This document shows, piece by piece, positions 1 through 9,152 of a stretch of DNA of 64,000 nucleotides. Each line of letters starts with the position of its first letter. The stretch's first letter is position 1. The notes beneath the pieces are model-generated. The model was not told the DNA's origin, did not search any database, and saw nothing but the letters and a program-made list of their open reading frames with translations. Location: contig OZ245999.1 of NCBI GenBank assembly GCA_965230265.1, forward strand, positions 1,860,001 to 1,924,000, given 5' to 3'. This DNA comes from JAJFKX01 sp965230265. Lineage in GTDB: Bacteria > Pseudomonadota > Gammaproteobacteria > Xanthomonadales > Wenzhouxiangellaceae. The position numbers and the translations under genes were made by a program.

Positions 1-1
1 T

Positions 2-643
2 TATAAAGGCACTGCACACCAATCCGGCCTGCGGTTTACCAACCCGTTTTACTCGCGTCGTGGTGTTTCTGTGCGTATCCGAAACTTTGAAAGCGGAACA
101 TTGAAAGTCAATGACAACTCCGGCAGCCCCATTGAAATTGCCGCAGTGGTGGTGTGGAAAGTGGTGGATACTGCAGAAGCGGTTTTCGAAGTCGATGATT
201 TTGAACAGTTTGTCAGTATCCAAAGCGAAGCAGCATTGCGTAACCTGGCATCCAGTTACCCCTATGACAGTGATAACGATGATGTACCGTCCCTGCGAGG
301 CCATACCCAGGCCATGTCAGATTCATTGCGCGGAGAAATTCAGGACCGCCTGGATAAAGCTGGTGTCGAAGTGATCGAGGCGCGTATCAGCCACTTGGCC
401 TATGCGCAGGAAATCGCCCAGGCAATGCTGCGTCGCCAACAGGCTGGCGCCATTATCGCTGCCCGCTCACGTATCGTTGAAGGTGCTGTAGGTATGGTCG
501 AAATGGCACTGGAAGAGCTGAGCCGCAAACAGTTAGTCGAACTGGATGAGGAGCGCAAAGCAGCCATGGTCAGTAACCTGCTGGTGGTATTATGCAGTGA
601 AGAACACACCCAGCCTGTGGTGAATACCGGCAGCCTGTATTAA
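2..643 (+). CDS. SPFH/band 7 domain protein (5' end outside window)
   Basis: The reading frame is open from base 2, so the start lies left of the window; 213 residues are visible. The visible part opens with a stretch ending TNPFYSRRG, followed by RNFESG, KVND and GSPIEIAAVVVWKVVDTAEA, which is typical of the SPFH (stomatin, prohibitin, flotillin, HflK/C) fold. A charged, Ala-rich helical part follows (residues ~95-190), as in family members that oligomerise under the membrane. These proteins scaffold membrane microdomains or modulate membrane proteases; no specific partner can be read here. The membrane anchor expected at the N terminus is not visible. An 83-bp gap separates it from a small ribbon-helix-helix gene on the same strand, so the two may be cotranscribed. 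Family assignment is firm, function is not. Confidence 0.88.
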   Translation, partial: YKGTAHQSGLRFTNPFYSRRGVSVRIRNFESGTLKVNDNSGSPIEIAAVVVWKVVDTAEAVFEVDDFEQFVSIQSEAALRNLASSYPYDSDNDDVPSLRGHTQAMSDSLRGEIQDRLDKAGVEVIEARISHLAYAQEIAQAMLRRQQAGAIIAARSRIVEGAVGMVEMALEELSRKQLVELDEERKAAMVSNLLVVLCSEEHTQPVVNTGSLY

Positions 644-726
644 TCTCAACGGTGTCATCCTGCAAAATGATTCATCAATAATGAAAATAGCGGCTGAGTA
701 CATCGGCCGCTGCTATCTGACTACCT

Positions 727-891
727 ATGAGTGATAAAAAACCCTTTGCCCTACGCCTGGACCCTGAGCATTTTGCCGCGTTGCAGCAGTGGGCAGATGA
801 CGAGTTACGCAGCGTCAATGCGCAAATGGAATATCTGTTGCGCGAATCACTGCGCAAGGCAGGACGTTTACCCAAACAAAAAGACCAATAA
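727..891 (+). CDS. Small Arc-like ribbon-helix-helix protein
   Basis: This is a 54-residue protein starting at ATG 727. It begins MSDKKPFALRLDPEHFAAL, which fits the short beta strand and first helix of Arc/MetJ (ribbon-helix-helix) DNA-binding proteins. The following SVNAQMEYLLRESLRKAG fits the second helix and the Asn-containing turn. It is nearly all RHH domain, as in antitoxin-like proteins, but no toxin gene lies next to it: the upstream neighbour is the SPFH protein and the downstream one is ispB. From memory, short RHH proteins follow SPFH genes in other bacteria too, so this may be a conserved pair, with the RHH protein perhaps acting as its regulator. That role is inference. It is easily missed because of its length. 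Confidence 0.72.
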   Translation: MSDKKPFALRLDPEHFAALQQWADDELRSVNAQMEYLLRESLRKAGRLPKQKDQ

Positions 892-1103
892 ATCACCGCC
901 CTTTCAGACTGCTGCTTATACATAAGCAACCAGCAGACCATTGCTTGCTTTAAATCTGGCTCCATATTGTTATCAACTGAGGCAATGTCTTGGCTGATTG
1001 ACTCTACGGCCATTGCTGCTATCTACGGCAATGATCAATTGATCAATGACAACGCTGTAAACAAACGCTTGCTTTGACTGTGCAGAAGCTATCTAAACCA
1101 ACG

Positions 1104-1109
1104 TATAAT
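1104..1109 (+). promoter_or_regulatory. Candidate -10 box for ispB
   Basis: A perfect TATAAT lies 6 bp before the first plausible ispB ATG (1116). The hexamer TTGACT at 1074-1079 is 24 bp away, too far to be its -35, and the correctly spaced hexamer is weak (TGCAGA at 1081-1086). If the box is used, transcription would begin near base 1116, giving a leaderless or very short leader mRNA or implying a downstream start codon. Confidence 0.4.
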
Positions 1110-1115
1110 AGGTGC

Positions 1116-2135
1116 ATGTCTATGTCATCCGATAACGTTACCGCCCTGCCCGCCAGGAATAACGCCAGTAAAGCGCTGGAAGAAAATCAAACCACCCAAA
1201 ACGATATGCAGGCAGTGGATCAGTTGATCCGCCAATCATTGCATAGTGATGTGGTTCTCATTAACCAGGTTGCCGAATACATTATTCACAGTGGTGGCAA
1301 GCGTTTACGGCCACTGCTGCACCTTCTGGCCGCCAGGGCCTGCGGCTATAGTGGTGAACAACATATCCGCATTGCTGCAATTATCGAGTTCATCCATACC
1401 GCCACCTTATTGCATGATGATGTTGTGGATGAATCAGATCGTCGTCGTGGTCAAGATGCAGCACATACCGTTTGGGGCAATGCCGCCAGCGTTTTGGTTG
1501 GTGATTTTCTCTATTCACGCAGCTTTGAAATGATGGTAGAAGTCGGCAGCATGCCAGTGATGGCCATCTTGTCACGTACCACCAATATTATTTCTGAAGG
1601 TGAGGTCCAGCAACTGTTACAACTGGGTAACCCCGCTCTGGATGAAGCCCAGTATCTGCAGGTCATCGAAAGCAAAACAGCACGCTTGTTCAGCGCAGCC
1701 TGTGAGCTGGGTGCGGTGATTTCCGGTGGCGACCTGGCCATGCGTGATGCCATGGCCCGCTTTGGTGCACTGCTGGGTAGCGCATTTCAGATTATGGATG
1801 ACGTGCTGGACTATACCGCTGATGAAGAACAATTGGGCAAATCCCTGGGCGATGACCTAGCAGAAGGTAAAGCCACCTTGCCTTTGATTTATGCCCGTAT
1901 GGCGGCAACCGCCGAACAGCGTGAACGGCTGGACGATATTATTCAAAACGGCAGACGCGAGTCATTAAAAGAAGTCCATGCGTTATTGCTCAGCACAGGT
2001 GCAGCAAAAATGGCACAACGCAAGGCAGAATTATTAATTAATCAGGCAGAAAAAGTCCTGCTGGCCTTACCGGACAATATCTATCGCAATGAGCTGTTGG
2101 AGAAATGCCAGTTTGTGGTTCAGCGTGGTAATTAA
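1116..2135 (+). CDS. ispB: Octaprenyl (polyprenyl) diphosphate synthase
   Basis: This is a trans-type polyprenyl synthase that extends farnesyl diphosphate with isopentenyl diphosphate to make the side chain of ubiquinone or menaquinone. It contains GGKRLRP for substrate binding, the first Asp-rich motif in LLHDDVVDESD, LVGDFLYSRSF, the EGEVQQL segment, and the second Asp-rich motif in QIMDDVLDY, followed by GKSLGDDLAEGKATLPLIY. From ATG 1116 it is 339 residues, about 15 longer than usual; similarity to E. coli IspB begins near the Met at 1206, so ATG 1122 or 1206 are alternative starts. The extra N-terminal ~30 residues are polar and look disordered. It stands alone and ends facing murD2 on the other strand. 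Confidence 0.93.
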   Translation: MSMSSDNVTALPARNNASKALEENQTTQNDMQAVDQLIRQSLHSDVVLINQVAEYIIHSGGKRLRPLLHLLAARACGYSGEQHIRIAAIIEFIHTATLLHDDVVDESDRRRGQDAAHTVWGNAASVLVGDFLYSRSFEMMVEVGSMPVMAILSRTTNIISEGEVQQLLQLGNPALDEAQYLQVIESKTARLFSAACELGAVISGGDLAMRDAMARFGALLGSAFQIMDDVLDYTADEEQLGKSLGDDLAEGKATLPLIYARMAATAEQRERLDDIIQNGRRESLKEVHALLLSTGAAKMAQRKAELLINQAEKVLLALPDNIYRNELLEKCQFVVQRGN

Positions 2136-2211
2136 AGCATCAATCATATAGTCATCTACAAAAACCAGGCGATTATCAACCGTCATTAACCGGGCTTATT
2201 TTCCAAACCGG

Positions 2212-3615
2212 TTATCCATGTTTTTTATGATCCGTATTTTTGACTTTTCCGTATTCAACCAGCTGCTTGAATACTGTTCCGCGCTGTTCGAAATTATCGA
2301 ATTGGCTAAAACTGGCTGCGCCAGGTGACAGCAATACCACATCGTTATCTGCGGCAATTTCATTGGCGCTGTTGATAGCAGCCTCAAGATCGGCCACAGC
2401 CAACAGATGGCATGCAGGTTGATCCAGCTCTGTAAACAATGCCGATAGCTGCTGTAATAGCTCGCCACCATTGTCAGGCAAAGCCAACACAGCCTTCAAT
2501 GGCGATCTTTGGCTGGACAACAACTGCTGCCGAACCAGAGCAACCACTGGCAACCAATCCAGGCCTCGACTGAACCCACCAGCAATTAATACCACAGGAT
2601 GATCGGAAAACGCTTCCAATGCCTTCACCGTTGCCATCGGTGTGGTAGCAATGCTGTCGTTGATATAAGTCACACCATCAATATTGGCAACCGTTTCCAA
2701 ACGATGCGGTAAAGGCTTAAATGATTGCACTGCCTTTAATGCGGCAACAGGATCCAGCTTAAAATGTGCCGCAATGGTTAAGGCCGCACAGGCATTAACA
2801 TGGTTATGTCTGCCACGAACAGGTAATTGTTCGCCTGTTAATTGATGCTCACCAGCATATTGCAAACCACGTTCTACTGCCTGCCAACCGGCAGCCTTAT
2901 TGTACGTCGCTATTGATTGACCGGCAGGCAATAAACTGGCCATCTGCTGATGCTGTTGTAGCTGCTCAAACAAGCCTTGCTCTATCAAAGCTTGCTTTGC
3001 CAACGACAGCAAACGCAATTTATCCGCAAAATACTGATTCGTTGTTCCATGCCAATCCAGGTGCTCTGGAAACAGACTGACCAATACCGACAATTCCGGT
3101 TCCGCCTGCAAATCTGCCACCTGAAAACTGGACAATTCCAATACCCAGATGTCAGCCTGAATATCCAGACAATCAATCAATGGCAAACCAATATTGCCTG
3201 CCAGCTGTACCCGCATGCCGCATTGCTGAAGGACATGTGCTGTTAATGCAGCGGTAGTACTTTTTCCTTTGGTCCCGGTGATTGCAACAACCCTTGTCGA
3301 TGCGTTTTCGGCAAACCATAAATTGGTGCTGGAACTGACAACAACACCGGCCTGCTGAGCCGCTTGAATCGCTGGATGGTACAAACTGATGCCCGGTGAT
3401 TTAATGAGTACATCAAAATCAGTTAAGGCACCTGCTGTGAATGGTGCAATTTTTACTGGATAAGGACAGTCAATGCCTGCAGCCAAGGGTTTTTCGCACA
3501 AAACACTGACCTCGGCATTGGCAACACGATCTTGCAATACCCGACAGATTGCCTGCCCCTCTTTGCCATAGCCAAGCACGGCAACTTTTTGGTTTTGCAG
3601 CTCGCTTAAACGCAT
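2212..3615 (-). CDS. murD2: MurD2-type UDP-MurNAc-L-Ala--L-Glu ligase
   Basis: This 467-residue Mur ligase has three domains: an N-terminal Rossmann-like domain (VAVLGYGKEGQA), a central ATPase with P-loop GTKGKST (residues ~114-120), ELSSFQ and FPEHLDWHGT, and a C-terminal domain starting at RGRHNHVNACAAL. By itself it could be read as ordinary MurD, which adds D-Glu to UDP-MurNAc-L-Ala. Because it lies 2 bp after murL, I assign it to MurD2, known from Xanthomonas oryzae, which adds L-Glu that MurL then epimerises. The start is ATG 3615; a TTG at 3621 would overlap the murL stop codon. Coupled translation with murL is likely. The L-Glu preference is inferred from context, not from residues I can identify. 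Confidence 0.8.
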   Translation of the reverse strand: MRLSELQNQKVAVLGYGKEGQAICRVLQDRVANAEVSVLCEKPLAAGIDCPYPVKIAPFTAGALTDFDVLIKSPGISLYHPAIQAAQQAGVVVSSSTNLWFAENASTRVVAITGTKGKSTTAALTAHVLQQCGMRVQLAGNIGLPLIDCLDIQADIWVLELSSFQVADLQAEPELSVLVSLFPEHLDWHGTTNQYFADKLRLLSLAKQALIEQGLFEQLQQHQQMASLLPAGQSIATYNKAAGWQAVERGLQYAGEHQLTGEQLPVRGRHNHVNACAALTIAAHFKLDPVAALKAVQSFKPLPHRLETVANIDGVTYINDSIATTPMATVKALEAFSDHPVVLIAGGFSRGLDWLPVVALVRQQLLSSQRSPLKAVLALPDNGGELLQQLSALFTELDQPACHLLAVADLEAAINSANEIAADNDVVLLSPGAASFSQFDNFEQRGTVFKQLVEYGKVKNTDHKKHG

Positions 3616-3617
3616 AA

Positions 3618-4979
3618 TCAATCGGAATATAACTGCCGAAACTGATCAGGCAGCCGCTTAATTGACTCAGCATTCAACTGCAGCAATTCATTAACATCCA
3701 TGGCATCAGCAATGCGTTCATTCAGCACCTGAACGACAATGGCATTGTTCCAATCTTGCCTGCCTTTCAACATAACCATCGCCCCACGCGATTCCGCAAT
3801 GGTTCCCACGCATTCAAAAGGCTTTTCGCCCAATCCGATTAAATCGGCAAAAGCATCAATCTGATCTTTATCGTCCAGCAAGTTTTTACCAAAAATCCTC
3901 TGCAGCTTTTGTGCGGGCATAAACGCGGCCAATGCCAGAAACACAAACCGGCATTTGGGACACTGCCCGCACCAGCGTTGGGCAATGCGTGCACCATCCA
4001 GGTGAAACTGGCGATTGCAACTGGAAAATGTTGAATGGTACTGACTTAAATCAGCGAAACGCTGGCAGATCGCCAGTTCTGTCATTGGTCGCAGCAATGA
4101 GAAACACCGCAGATCAGTAGCAATATATTGTTGGATATACTGCTGTAATGCCTGCTCAAATGCTGAGCTTTTACTGTACTGGTGATTGATACCAACGGTT
4201 TCACCCAAATGACGAGTCGGCTCATCGGCTGATGCTTCATTGGCAAACACCACCCAGCGGAAATCATAAATAATGGCAGCAGCCAATAAAATACAGGCAT
4301 TGATGGCTGTAATTGGCACATGGCCGTTGTATGCCCCCTGCTCATTGAGCTTAATTAACATCGGCGCTACCTGCCGCTGAATGGGCAGCCATGGCAGGTC
4401 GGTTTGCTGAGCAACTTCGGTAATCAAACGCGCAGGTCTAACCGCAGTTGCGGTGGTGCTTAGTCCAAGCTGTTTGAGCATCTCGATAGCAACCAGAGAA
4501 TCTTTACCGCCTCCAATGGGTACCAGGCAGCGTTTGCTCATCTGCAGAGAATGCACTGATTGTTTATCGTTTGCTGTTGCCCAATGCGCTTTGTCTTTAA
4601 CCTGCTGCAAGCAATCAGCAAGGTCGATTTGATTGACAAAGCCAAACTCTGCCAGGCCATGCTGATAAAGCTCATTCAAAAATGTGAATTGCTCAGCGTT
4701 TGGCGGTCGCTGTTTAAACTGCCACTCACCTGGGCAGGCGACTTTCCAATAACTGACACCCGCTACCCAGTGCAGCAGTTCAAACGCCTTGTTTAAAGCA
4801 ACTTGTCGATCGGTTTGAATACTCGGCGCTTCAGGAAAACGAATTGTCTCGGTAAACGCAATGCCTGGCTGCTGATCTGCCTCCAATACATAATGCAAAC
4901 TCAACGTACCACTGGCTGCATCCCACTGATAGCGATCAAAGATAAACCGTTGATACGCACCCGGATCAAAATCAGTCAT
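3618..4979 (-). CDS. murL: UDP-MurNAc-L-Ala-L-Glu epimerase (MurL)
   Basis: A 453-residue protein with a PP-loop-like ATP-binding site, LVPIGGGKDSLVAIE (GGGKDS at residues 156-161), and a cysteine cluster CGQCPKC (337-343). Other recognisable stretches are GHVPITAINA and FANEASADEPT. This layout fits MurL, which uses ATP to activate the terminal L-Glu of UDP-MurNAc-L-Ala-L-Glu and inverts it to D-Glu, bypassing glutamate racemase. The enzyme was described in Xanthomonas oryzae together with MurD2. The gene sits 1 bp after the lysAC stop (TGATATG) and 2 bp before murD2, so the three are almost certainly one transcript. An uncharacterised PP-loop ATPase is the alternative reading if the neighbour were ordinary MurD. 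Confidence 0.82.
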   Translation of the reverse strand: MTDFDPGAYQRFIFDRYQWDAASGTLSLHYVLEADQQPGIAFTETIRFPEAPSIQTDRQVALNKAFELLHWVAGVSYWKVACPGEWQFKQRPPNAEQFTFLNELYQHGLAEFGFVNQIDLADCLQQVKDKAHWATANDKQSVHSLQMSKRCLVPIGGGKDSLVAIEMLKQLGLSTTATAVRPARLITEVAQQTDLPWLPIQRQVAPMLIKLNEQGAYNGHVPITAINACILLAAAIIYDFRWVVFANEASADEPTRHLGETVGINHQYSKSSAFEQALQQYIQQYIATDLRCFSLLRPMTELAICQRFADLSQYHSTFSSCNRQFHLDGARIAQRWCGQCPKCRFVFLALAAFMPAQKLQRIFGKNLLDDKDQIDAFADLIGLGEKPFECVGTIAESRGAMVMLKGRQDWNNAIVVQVLNERIADAMDVNELLQLNAESIKRLPDQFRQLYSD

Positions 4980-4980
4980 A

Positions 4981-7596
4981 TCAATTCAGTACAACTTCGA
5001 TCGCTGGATCACGCAAATTGTAATAGCTGCTCATCACCCGACCGTAAGCACCGGCATTGGCCACCAGCAGCACATCGCCTTCCTGGCAATCAGGCAGCAT
5101 GCGATCAAGACCCAAAATATCCGCTGTTTCACAGATTGGCCCTACCACATTGACCATGTGCTGTACCGGATCATCCAAACGGCTCAGGTTTTGAATATCG
5201 TGATAGGCACCATACAGTGCCGGGCGAATCAATGAATTCATTCCGCTGCTTACCCCGACATAGCGCACATCGCCTTTGCCTTTGGTCTGTGTGACCCTTA
5301 CCAATAACACCCCTGCTTCGGAAACCAAGAAACGACCTGGTTCCAGCCAAAATTGTACAGACCGGCCCGATTGTCTGACCGACTGCTTAACCCCAAGCAG
5401 CAAACGGTCCAGCTCCTCCAGCTCAAGCTCACCGTCACCCGGTTTGGTTGGCACGCTGAGTCCACCACCCAGATCAATCACGCTCACATCCGGAAAATCA
5501 GCCAGCATGCTGGTCAACAGTTCTGCGCTGCGCCGCCAGTTATCCGGTACTGTCAAACCAGAACCAATATGCACATGCAAGCCATTGACTGTGACATTCA
5601 ATTCCTGGCATAAAGCCCGGGCCTGTTCCAGCTCCTGCATTGGAATACCAAATTTGGAGTGACTCCCTGCGGTTTTAACCTTTTGGTGATGACCGTGCCC
5701 CTGGCCTGGATCAACCCGCAAAAAAACCGAACGGTTGCGTAATAATTCCGGCCAATGTTGCAATGGAAATAAATTGTCCAGCGTCACCGTCAAGCCCGCC
5801 ATAAACGCCTGTTGATACTCGGCCACCGGCGCAAAATTGGGCGTGAATAAAATTTCCTCTGCCGCAAAGTCCGTAATTTCATTCTGCAAATGCCCAACTT
5901 CCGCCATCGACACACAATCAAACCCCACACCCATGCTGTGCAAACTGTTTAATATCGCCGGGTGATTATTGGCTTTCATCGCATACAGTACGCGATCGAT
6001 ACTCTGCAGTTTTAATAACCGCAAAGCCTGCGACTCAATGGTCGGCAAATGATAAACATAGGCCGCATCGTGCTGTTGCGCCAATTGCAACAACTGTTGG
6101 CGTTCGCGTCGATACCAGGAAGGCAAAGCTTCAGGCAGATCGCTGCCATGAATTTGCAAGGCCTCCCAACTGGGACCAAATACCGATTCATCGGGAATAC
6201 GCGGCTGCTTGGGAATTAAAGTTTCGTGCAATTGCCGCACCAGTGTATCGGCATGCTCACGGGGCACCACCACACTCAGGTTCAAATCATTGGCAGCCTG
6301 ACTCAGTAGGTAAATACGACGCTCTTCAAAAGCTTCCAGGGCCGGGCCCAGGCGGTGCAATATGGTCCGAATACCACGCCCCACCATGGTCACAGCAGCA
6401 CAATCAGGCTGAATTTTAACCCGGCAAAACTCACTCAATGCCTGTTCCAGACCGGCCAGGGTTTCACTGGAAGCCAGCTGCGCGACAGGGTCGAGCGTGA
6501 CCGTGACATTGCTTTCCGAAGTGGCAATCAAATCCACCGATAGGCCATATCGCTGGAACACCGCAAACGCATCTGCCAAAAAACCCACCTGCTGCCACAT
6601 CCCCAGTGTTTCCATACTGATCAATGTGATGCCATATGAGCAGACAATGGCTTTAACCTGTGCACCAAAATCCCGGGCTTCATCGGAGATCTGGCTACCC
6701 TCCACATCCGGTTGACGGGTAGAATAAACATGCAGTGGTATGTGCGCATCCTTTAGTGGCCGCAGGCAGCGTGGATGCAATACCCGGCCACCGGCAGAGG
6801 CGATTTCCTGAGCCTCAAGATAACTTAAATGCCGCAATAAACGTGCACTGGAAACCTGGTGTGGGTTGGCACTGAACAAGCCTGGAACATCGGTCCAGAT
6901 TTCCACCCTTGAAGCGTTTAGCAATACCGCTAAATAACTGGCAGTGGTATCCGAACCACCGCGTCCAAGCACCACCGTATTACCTGCTGCATCGCTGGCC
7001 ACAAAACCGGGAACGATAGCGGCCATATGGTTGGCGTGCCCGTCTGCCCAGACTTGCTGCAACCGGGGGTCGGGTTTTGGCAGATAATGTGCATTCAGGT
7101 AATGCACTGCGCTGCCAGGCTGTGCAGGAATATTGTCTATTCGAATCGCTTCACGGGTATCTCGCCACTGAATATCAACACCCAATTGTTGCAATATTTG
7201 TTGCCCCAACAAGGTGCTCATTAATTCACCCTGTGCCAATAATTGTGCATGTAGTTCAGGTGATAAAACTTTTCCAGCACTGGTCTGACCTACCAGCTCA
7301 GCCAACCGCTTGAACTGCAGCATCAACCGCTCATTGACCACCTTAATGCCAGCTTCACCAAGCAGGCTTTTGTGTTGCTGAGTAATTTGCTGTAACAAGA
7401 TTGTGGATTCACCCTCAGCAAACGAGCCCGACGCCAACTGCTGTAACTGGTTGGTTACTCCTGCCAAAGCGGAGCAGACAACCACTGGATAGTGCTCGTG
7501 TTTCAGGCAATCAGCCACTCGGCCAGCAATCGTCTGCCAGCCACTGAATGTAGCGACACTGGTGCCGCCAAATTTGAGTATTACAAAATCACTCAT
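4981..7596 (-). CDS. lysAC: Bifunctional aspartate kinase/diaminopimelate decarboxylase
   Basis: This 871-residue fusion joins the first and last enzymes of the aspartate-to-lysine pathway. The N-terminal half is an aspartokinase: KFGGTSVA (residues ~8-15), GRGGSDTTAS, the EIWTDVPG motif, then regulatory ACT repeats around residues 315-465 (SESNVTVTLD and VGRGIRTILHRLGPALEAF). The C-terminal half is a fold-type III PLP decarboxylase: YAMKANNHPAIL with the PLP lysine, HVHIGSG, DLGGGLSVP, EPGRFLV and the substrate-binding CETAD. The same fusion order and length are known in Xanthomonadales. It controls the use of meso-DAP, which is both the lysine precursor and a peptidoglycan residue, so its place directly before murL and murD2 makes biochemical sense. 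It lies 54 bp after creC and was probably expressed with it. Confidence 0.93.
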   Translation of the reverse strand: MSDFVILKFGGTSVATFSGWQTIAGRVADCLKHEHYPVVVCSALAGVTNQLQQLASGSFAEGESTILLQQITQQHKSLLGEAGIKVVNERLMLQFKRLAELVGQTSAGKVLSPELHAQLLAQGELMSTLLGQQILQQLGVDIQWRDTREAIRIDNIPAQPGSAVHYLNAHYLPKPDPRLQQVWADGHANHMAAIVPGFVASDAAGNTVVLGRGGSDTTASYLAVLLNASRVEIWTDVPGLFSANPHQVSSARLLRHLSYLEAQEIASAGGRVLHPRCLRPLKDAHIPLHVYSTRQPDVEGSQISDEARDFGAQVKAIVCSYGITLISMETLGMWQQVGFLADAFAVFQRYGLSVDLIATSESNVTVTLDPVAQLASSETLAGLEQALSEFCRVKIQPDCAAVTMVGRGIRTILHRLGPALEAFEERRIYLLSQAANDLNLSVVVPREHADTLVRQLHETLIPKQPRIPDESVFGPSWEALQIHGSDLPEALPSWYRRERQQLLQLAQQHDAAYVYHLPTIESQALRLLKLQSIDRVLYAMKANNHPAILNSLHSMGVGFDCVSMAEVGHLQNEITDFAAEEILFTPNFAPVAEYQQAFMAGLTVTLDNLFPLQHWPELLRNRSVFLRVDPGQGHGHHQKVKTAGSHSKFGIPMQELEQARALCQELNVTVNGLHVHIGSGLTVPDNWRRSAELLTSMLADFPDVSVIDLGGGLSVPTKPGDGELELEELDRLLLGVKQSVRQSGRSVQFWLEPGRFLVSEAGVLLVRVTQTKGKGDVRYVGVSSGMNSLIRPALYGAYHDIQNLSRLDDPVQHMVNVVGPICETADILGLDRMLPDCQEGDVLLVANAGAYGRVMSSYYNLRDPAIEVVLN

Positions 7597-7650
7597 TGAT
7601 CCATTATGCCTTTGTCTATCTGCAGGCTTGTTACTTTCAAACGCGCAAGA

Positions 7651-9138
7651 TTAGCCAATATCATCAGCCACCACCAGTCTTGGCAAGACAATCTGAACTG
7701 TAACGCCGTCAGAGGCATCATCCCCATCGCTTTCTGACTGGCAGTTACGCACACTGACTGAACCCTCATGCAGCGTGATAATTTCTCGCACAATCGCTAA
7801 ACCCAAGCCAGTGCTTTTGCGTTGACTCCCAGGGCGTGGCAAGGAATAAAACCGATCAAACACACGTGACAACGCATAATCTGGAATGGGTTGGCCCTGG
7901 TTGGTGATTTGAACAGTGAATGATTCTCCATCCGCTGTCAGCCCCACTTCAATCACACCTTGCGCCTGACAAAACTGAACAGCATTATCCAACACATTGT
8001 TGAGTGCGATTTCCAGTAAAAAAACATCACCGGTCACCTCGCTGGGCTGGTCAGGAATTTGTACCTGCCAATGACATTGCTGCCCGCTTGGACTACCGGC
8101 GTGACGTTGCTGCAATTGCTGCAATAAGCCCCCTAAATCCACCGGTGCCGGGGCATGCAGGCGCTCTTGCTTTTCCAGCTTAGCCAGTTCAAGCAATCTA
8201 TCAATTAAATTTTGTAACTGTTTGATCTCAGTATTTATATTCCCAATAAACCGCTCACGTTGAGGCGCTGACATCTGCGGTTCGCCCAATAACTCGGCTG
8301 CACCACGAATAGCGGCGATCGGGCTTTTCATTTCATGGGTAATACTGTGGATATAGCGTTCCACATAATTGGCAGCACGCAGCTCAACACGCATCTCAGC
8401 CATCGCCTCGGCCAGATAGCTGAGCTCTTTTTCTTTCAGTGCCGGCGGTTCGACCCGTTGACCATCTCGTACTCGACGAGCGTAATCTGTGAGCCGGCGA
8501 ATCGAATGTGTTAGCCACCAGGACAGCAACACACCCAACACCAGGGCGGCCAGCATCAATAACACGCCTTGAATAACGACTTTTTGCTGAGTGATATCCA
8601 GCAATGGTTGCAGACTGGCATGCGGCTTGCCGACTGACAACACACCAATAATTTCTCCATGGGCAATAATCGGTGCTGCGACATAAGCCTCGCGAGTGGC
8701 AACCTGACCAGGTATGGCTTCAGAGGTTCGTGCACCATACTCACCTTTCAATGTCAGACTAACATCCAGCCAGCGGCTGTAATCAGCACCAATTTGATCG
8801 GCCTGCGTGTGGTAGAGCACCTGCCCCCTGGCATCGGTAATGTACACCACCAGATCAGGTTGGGTTTTATGGTACGACCATATTTGCGCATCCAGTTGAC
8901 GAGACTGATAACGGTCAATGGAATTGGCCAATTCGGTTTGCTGCAGATCGTCGGGCAAGCGAGCCATCATCAATGGTGCAGCCAGCTCGGCCAGCAAATT
9001 GGCGGTATCAACCATCACTTCTTCACTGGGTTGCAGGTAGGCCGGCTTAAGCCCGTCAACCGTGCTTTGCACATACCACCACAAAGCAGCTGCAACCAGA
9101 ATAAAATAGCCGATAAAAATGCGAACACTCAGGCGCAT
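7651..9138 (-). CDS. creC: CreC-type sensor histidine kinase
   Basis: This 495-residue inner-membrane kinase resembles E. coli CreC along its length. It has a first membrane helix (residues ~8-24), a periplasmic domain containing DTANLLAELA, GADYSRW, LTLKGEYGARTS and YVAAPI, a second helix (~188-210), a HAMP region, a HisKA box THEMKSPIAAIRGAAE with phospho-acceptor His268, and a GHKL ATPase ending IPDYALSRVFDRFYSLPRP and GLGLAIVREI. CreC phosphorylates CreB in response to metabolic and cell-wall stress. The gene lies 14 bp after creB and 54 bp before lysAC. The inner-membrane partner CreD is absent here. Sortase loci often carry their own dedicated kinase, but the DTANLLAEL and YALSR.F.RFYSLP stretches point to CreC. 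Confidence 0.88.
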   Translation of the reverse strand: MRLSVRIFIGYFILVAAALWWYVQSTVDGLKPAYLQPSEEVMVDTANLLAELAAPLMMARLPDDLQQTELANSIDRYQSRQLDAQIWSYHKTQPDLVVYITDARGQVLYHTQADQIGADYSRWLDVSLTLKGEYGARTSEAIPGQVATREAYVAAPIIAHGEIIGVLSVGKPHASLQPLLDITQQKVVIQGVLLMLAALVLGVLLSWWLTHSIRRLTDYARRVRDGQRVEPPALKEKELSYLAEAMAEMRVELRAANYVERYIHSITHEMKSPIAAIRGAAELLGEPQMSAPQRERFIGNINTEIKQLQNLIDRLLELAKLEKQERLHAPAPVDLGGLLQQLQQRHAGSPSGQQCHWQVQIPDQPSEVTGDVFLLEIALNNVLDNAVQFCQAQGVIEVGLTADGESFTVQITNQGQPIPDYALSRVFDRFYSLPRPGSQRKSTGLGLAIVREIITLHEGSVSVRNCQSESDGDDASDGVTVQIVLPRLVVADDIG

Positions 9139-9152
9139 GGTACTGAAACCGT

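Noticed and set aside
1074..1109. TTGACT paired with TATAAT as a full promoter for ispB
   Set aside because: Spacing is 24 bp, far from the 17 bp optimum, so only the -10 box is kept.
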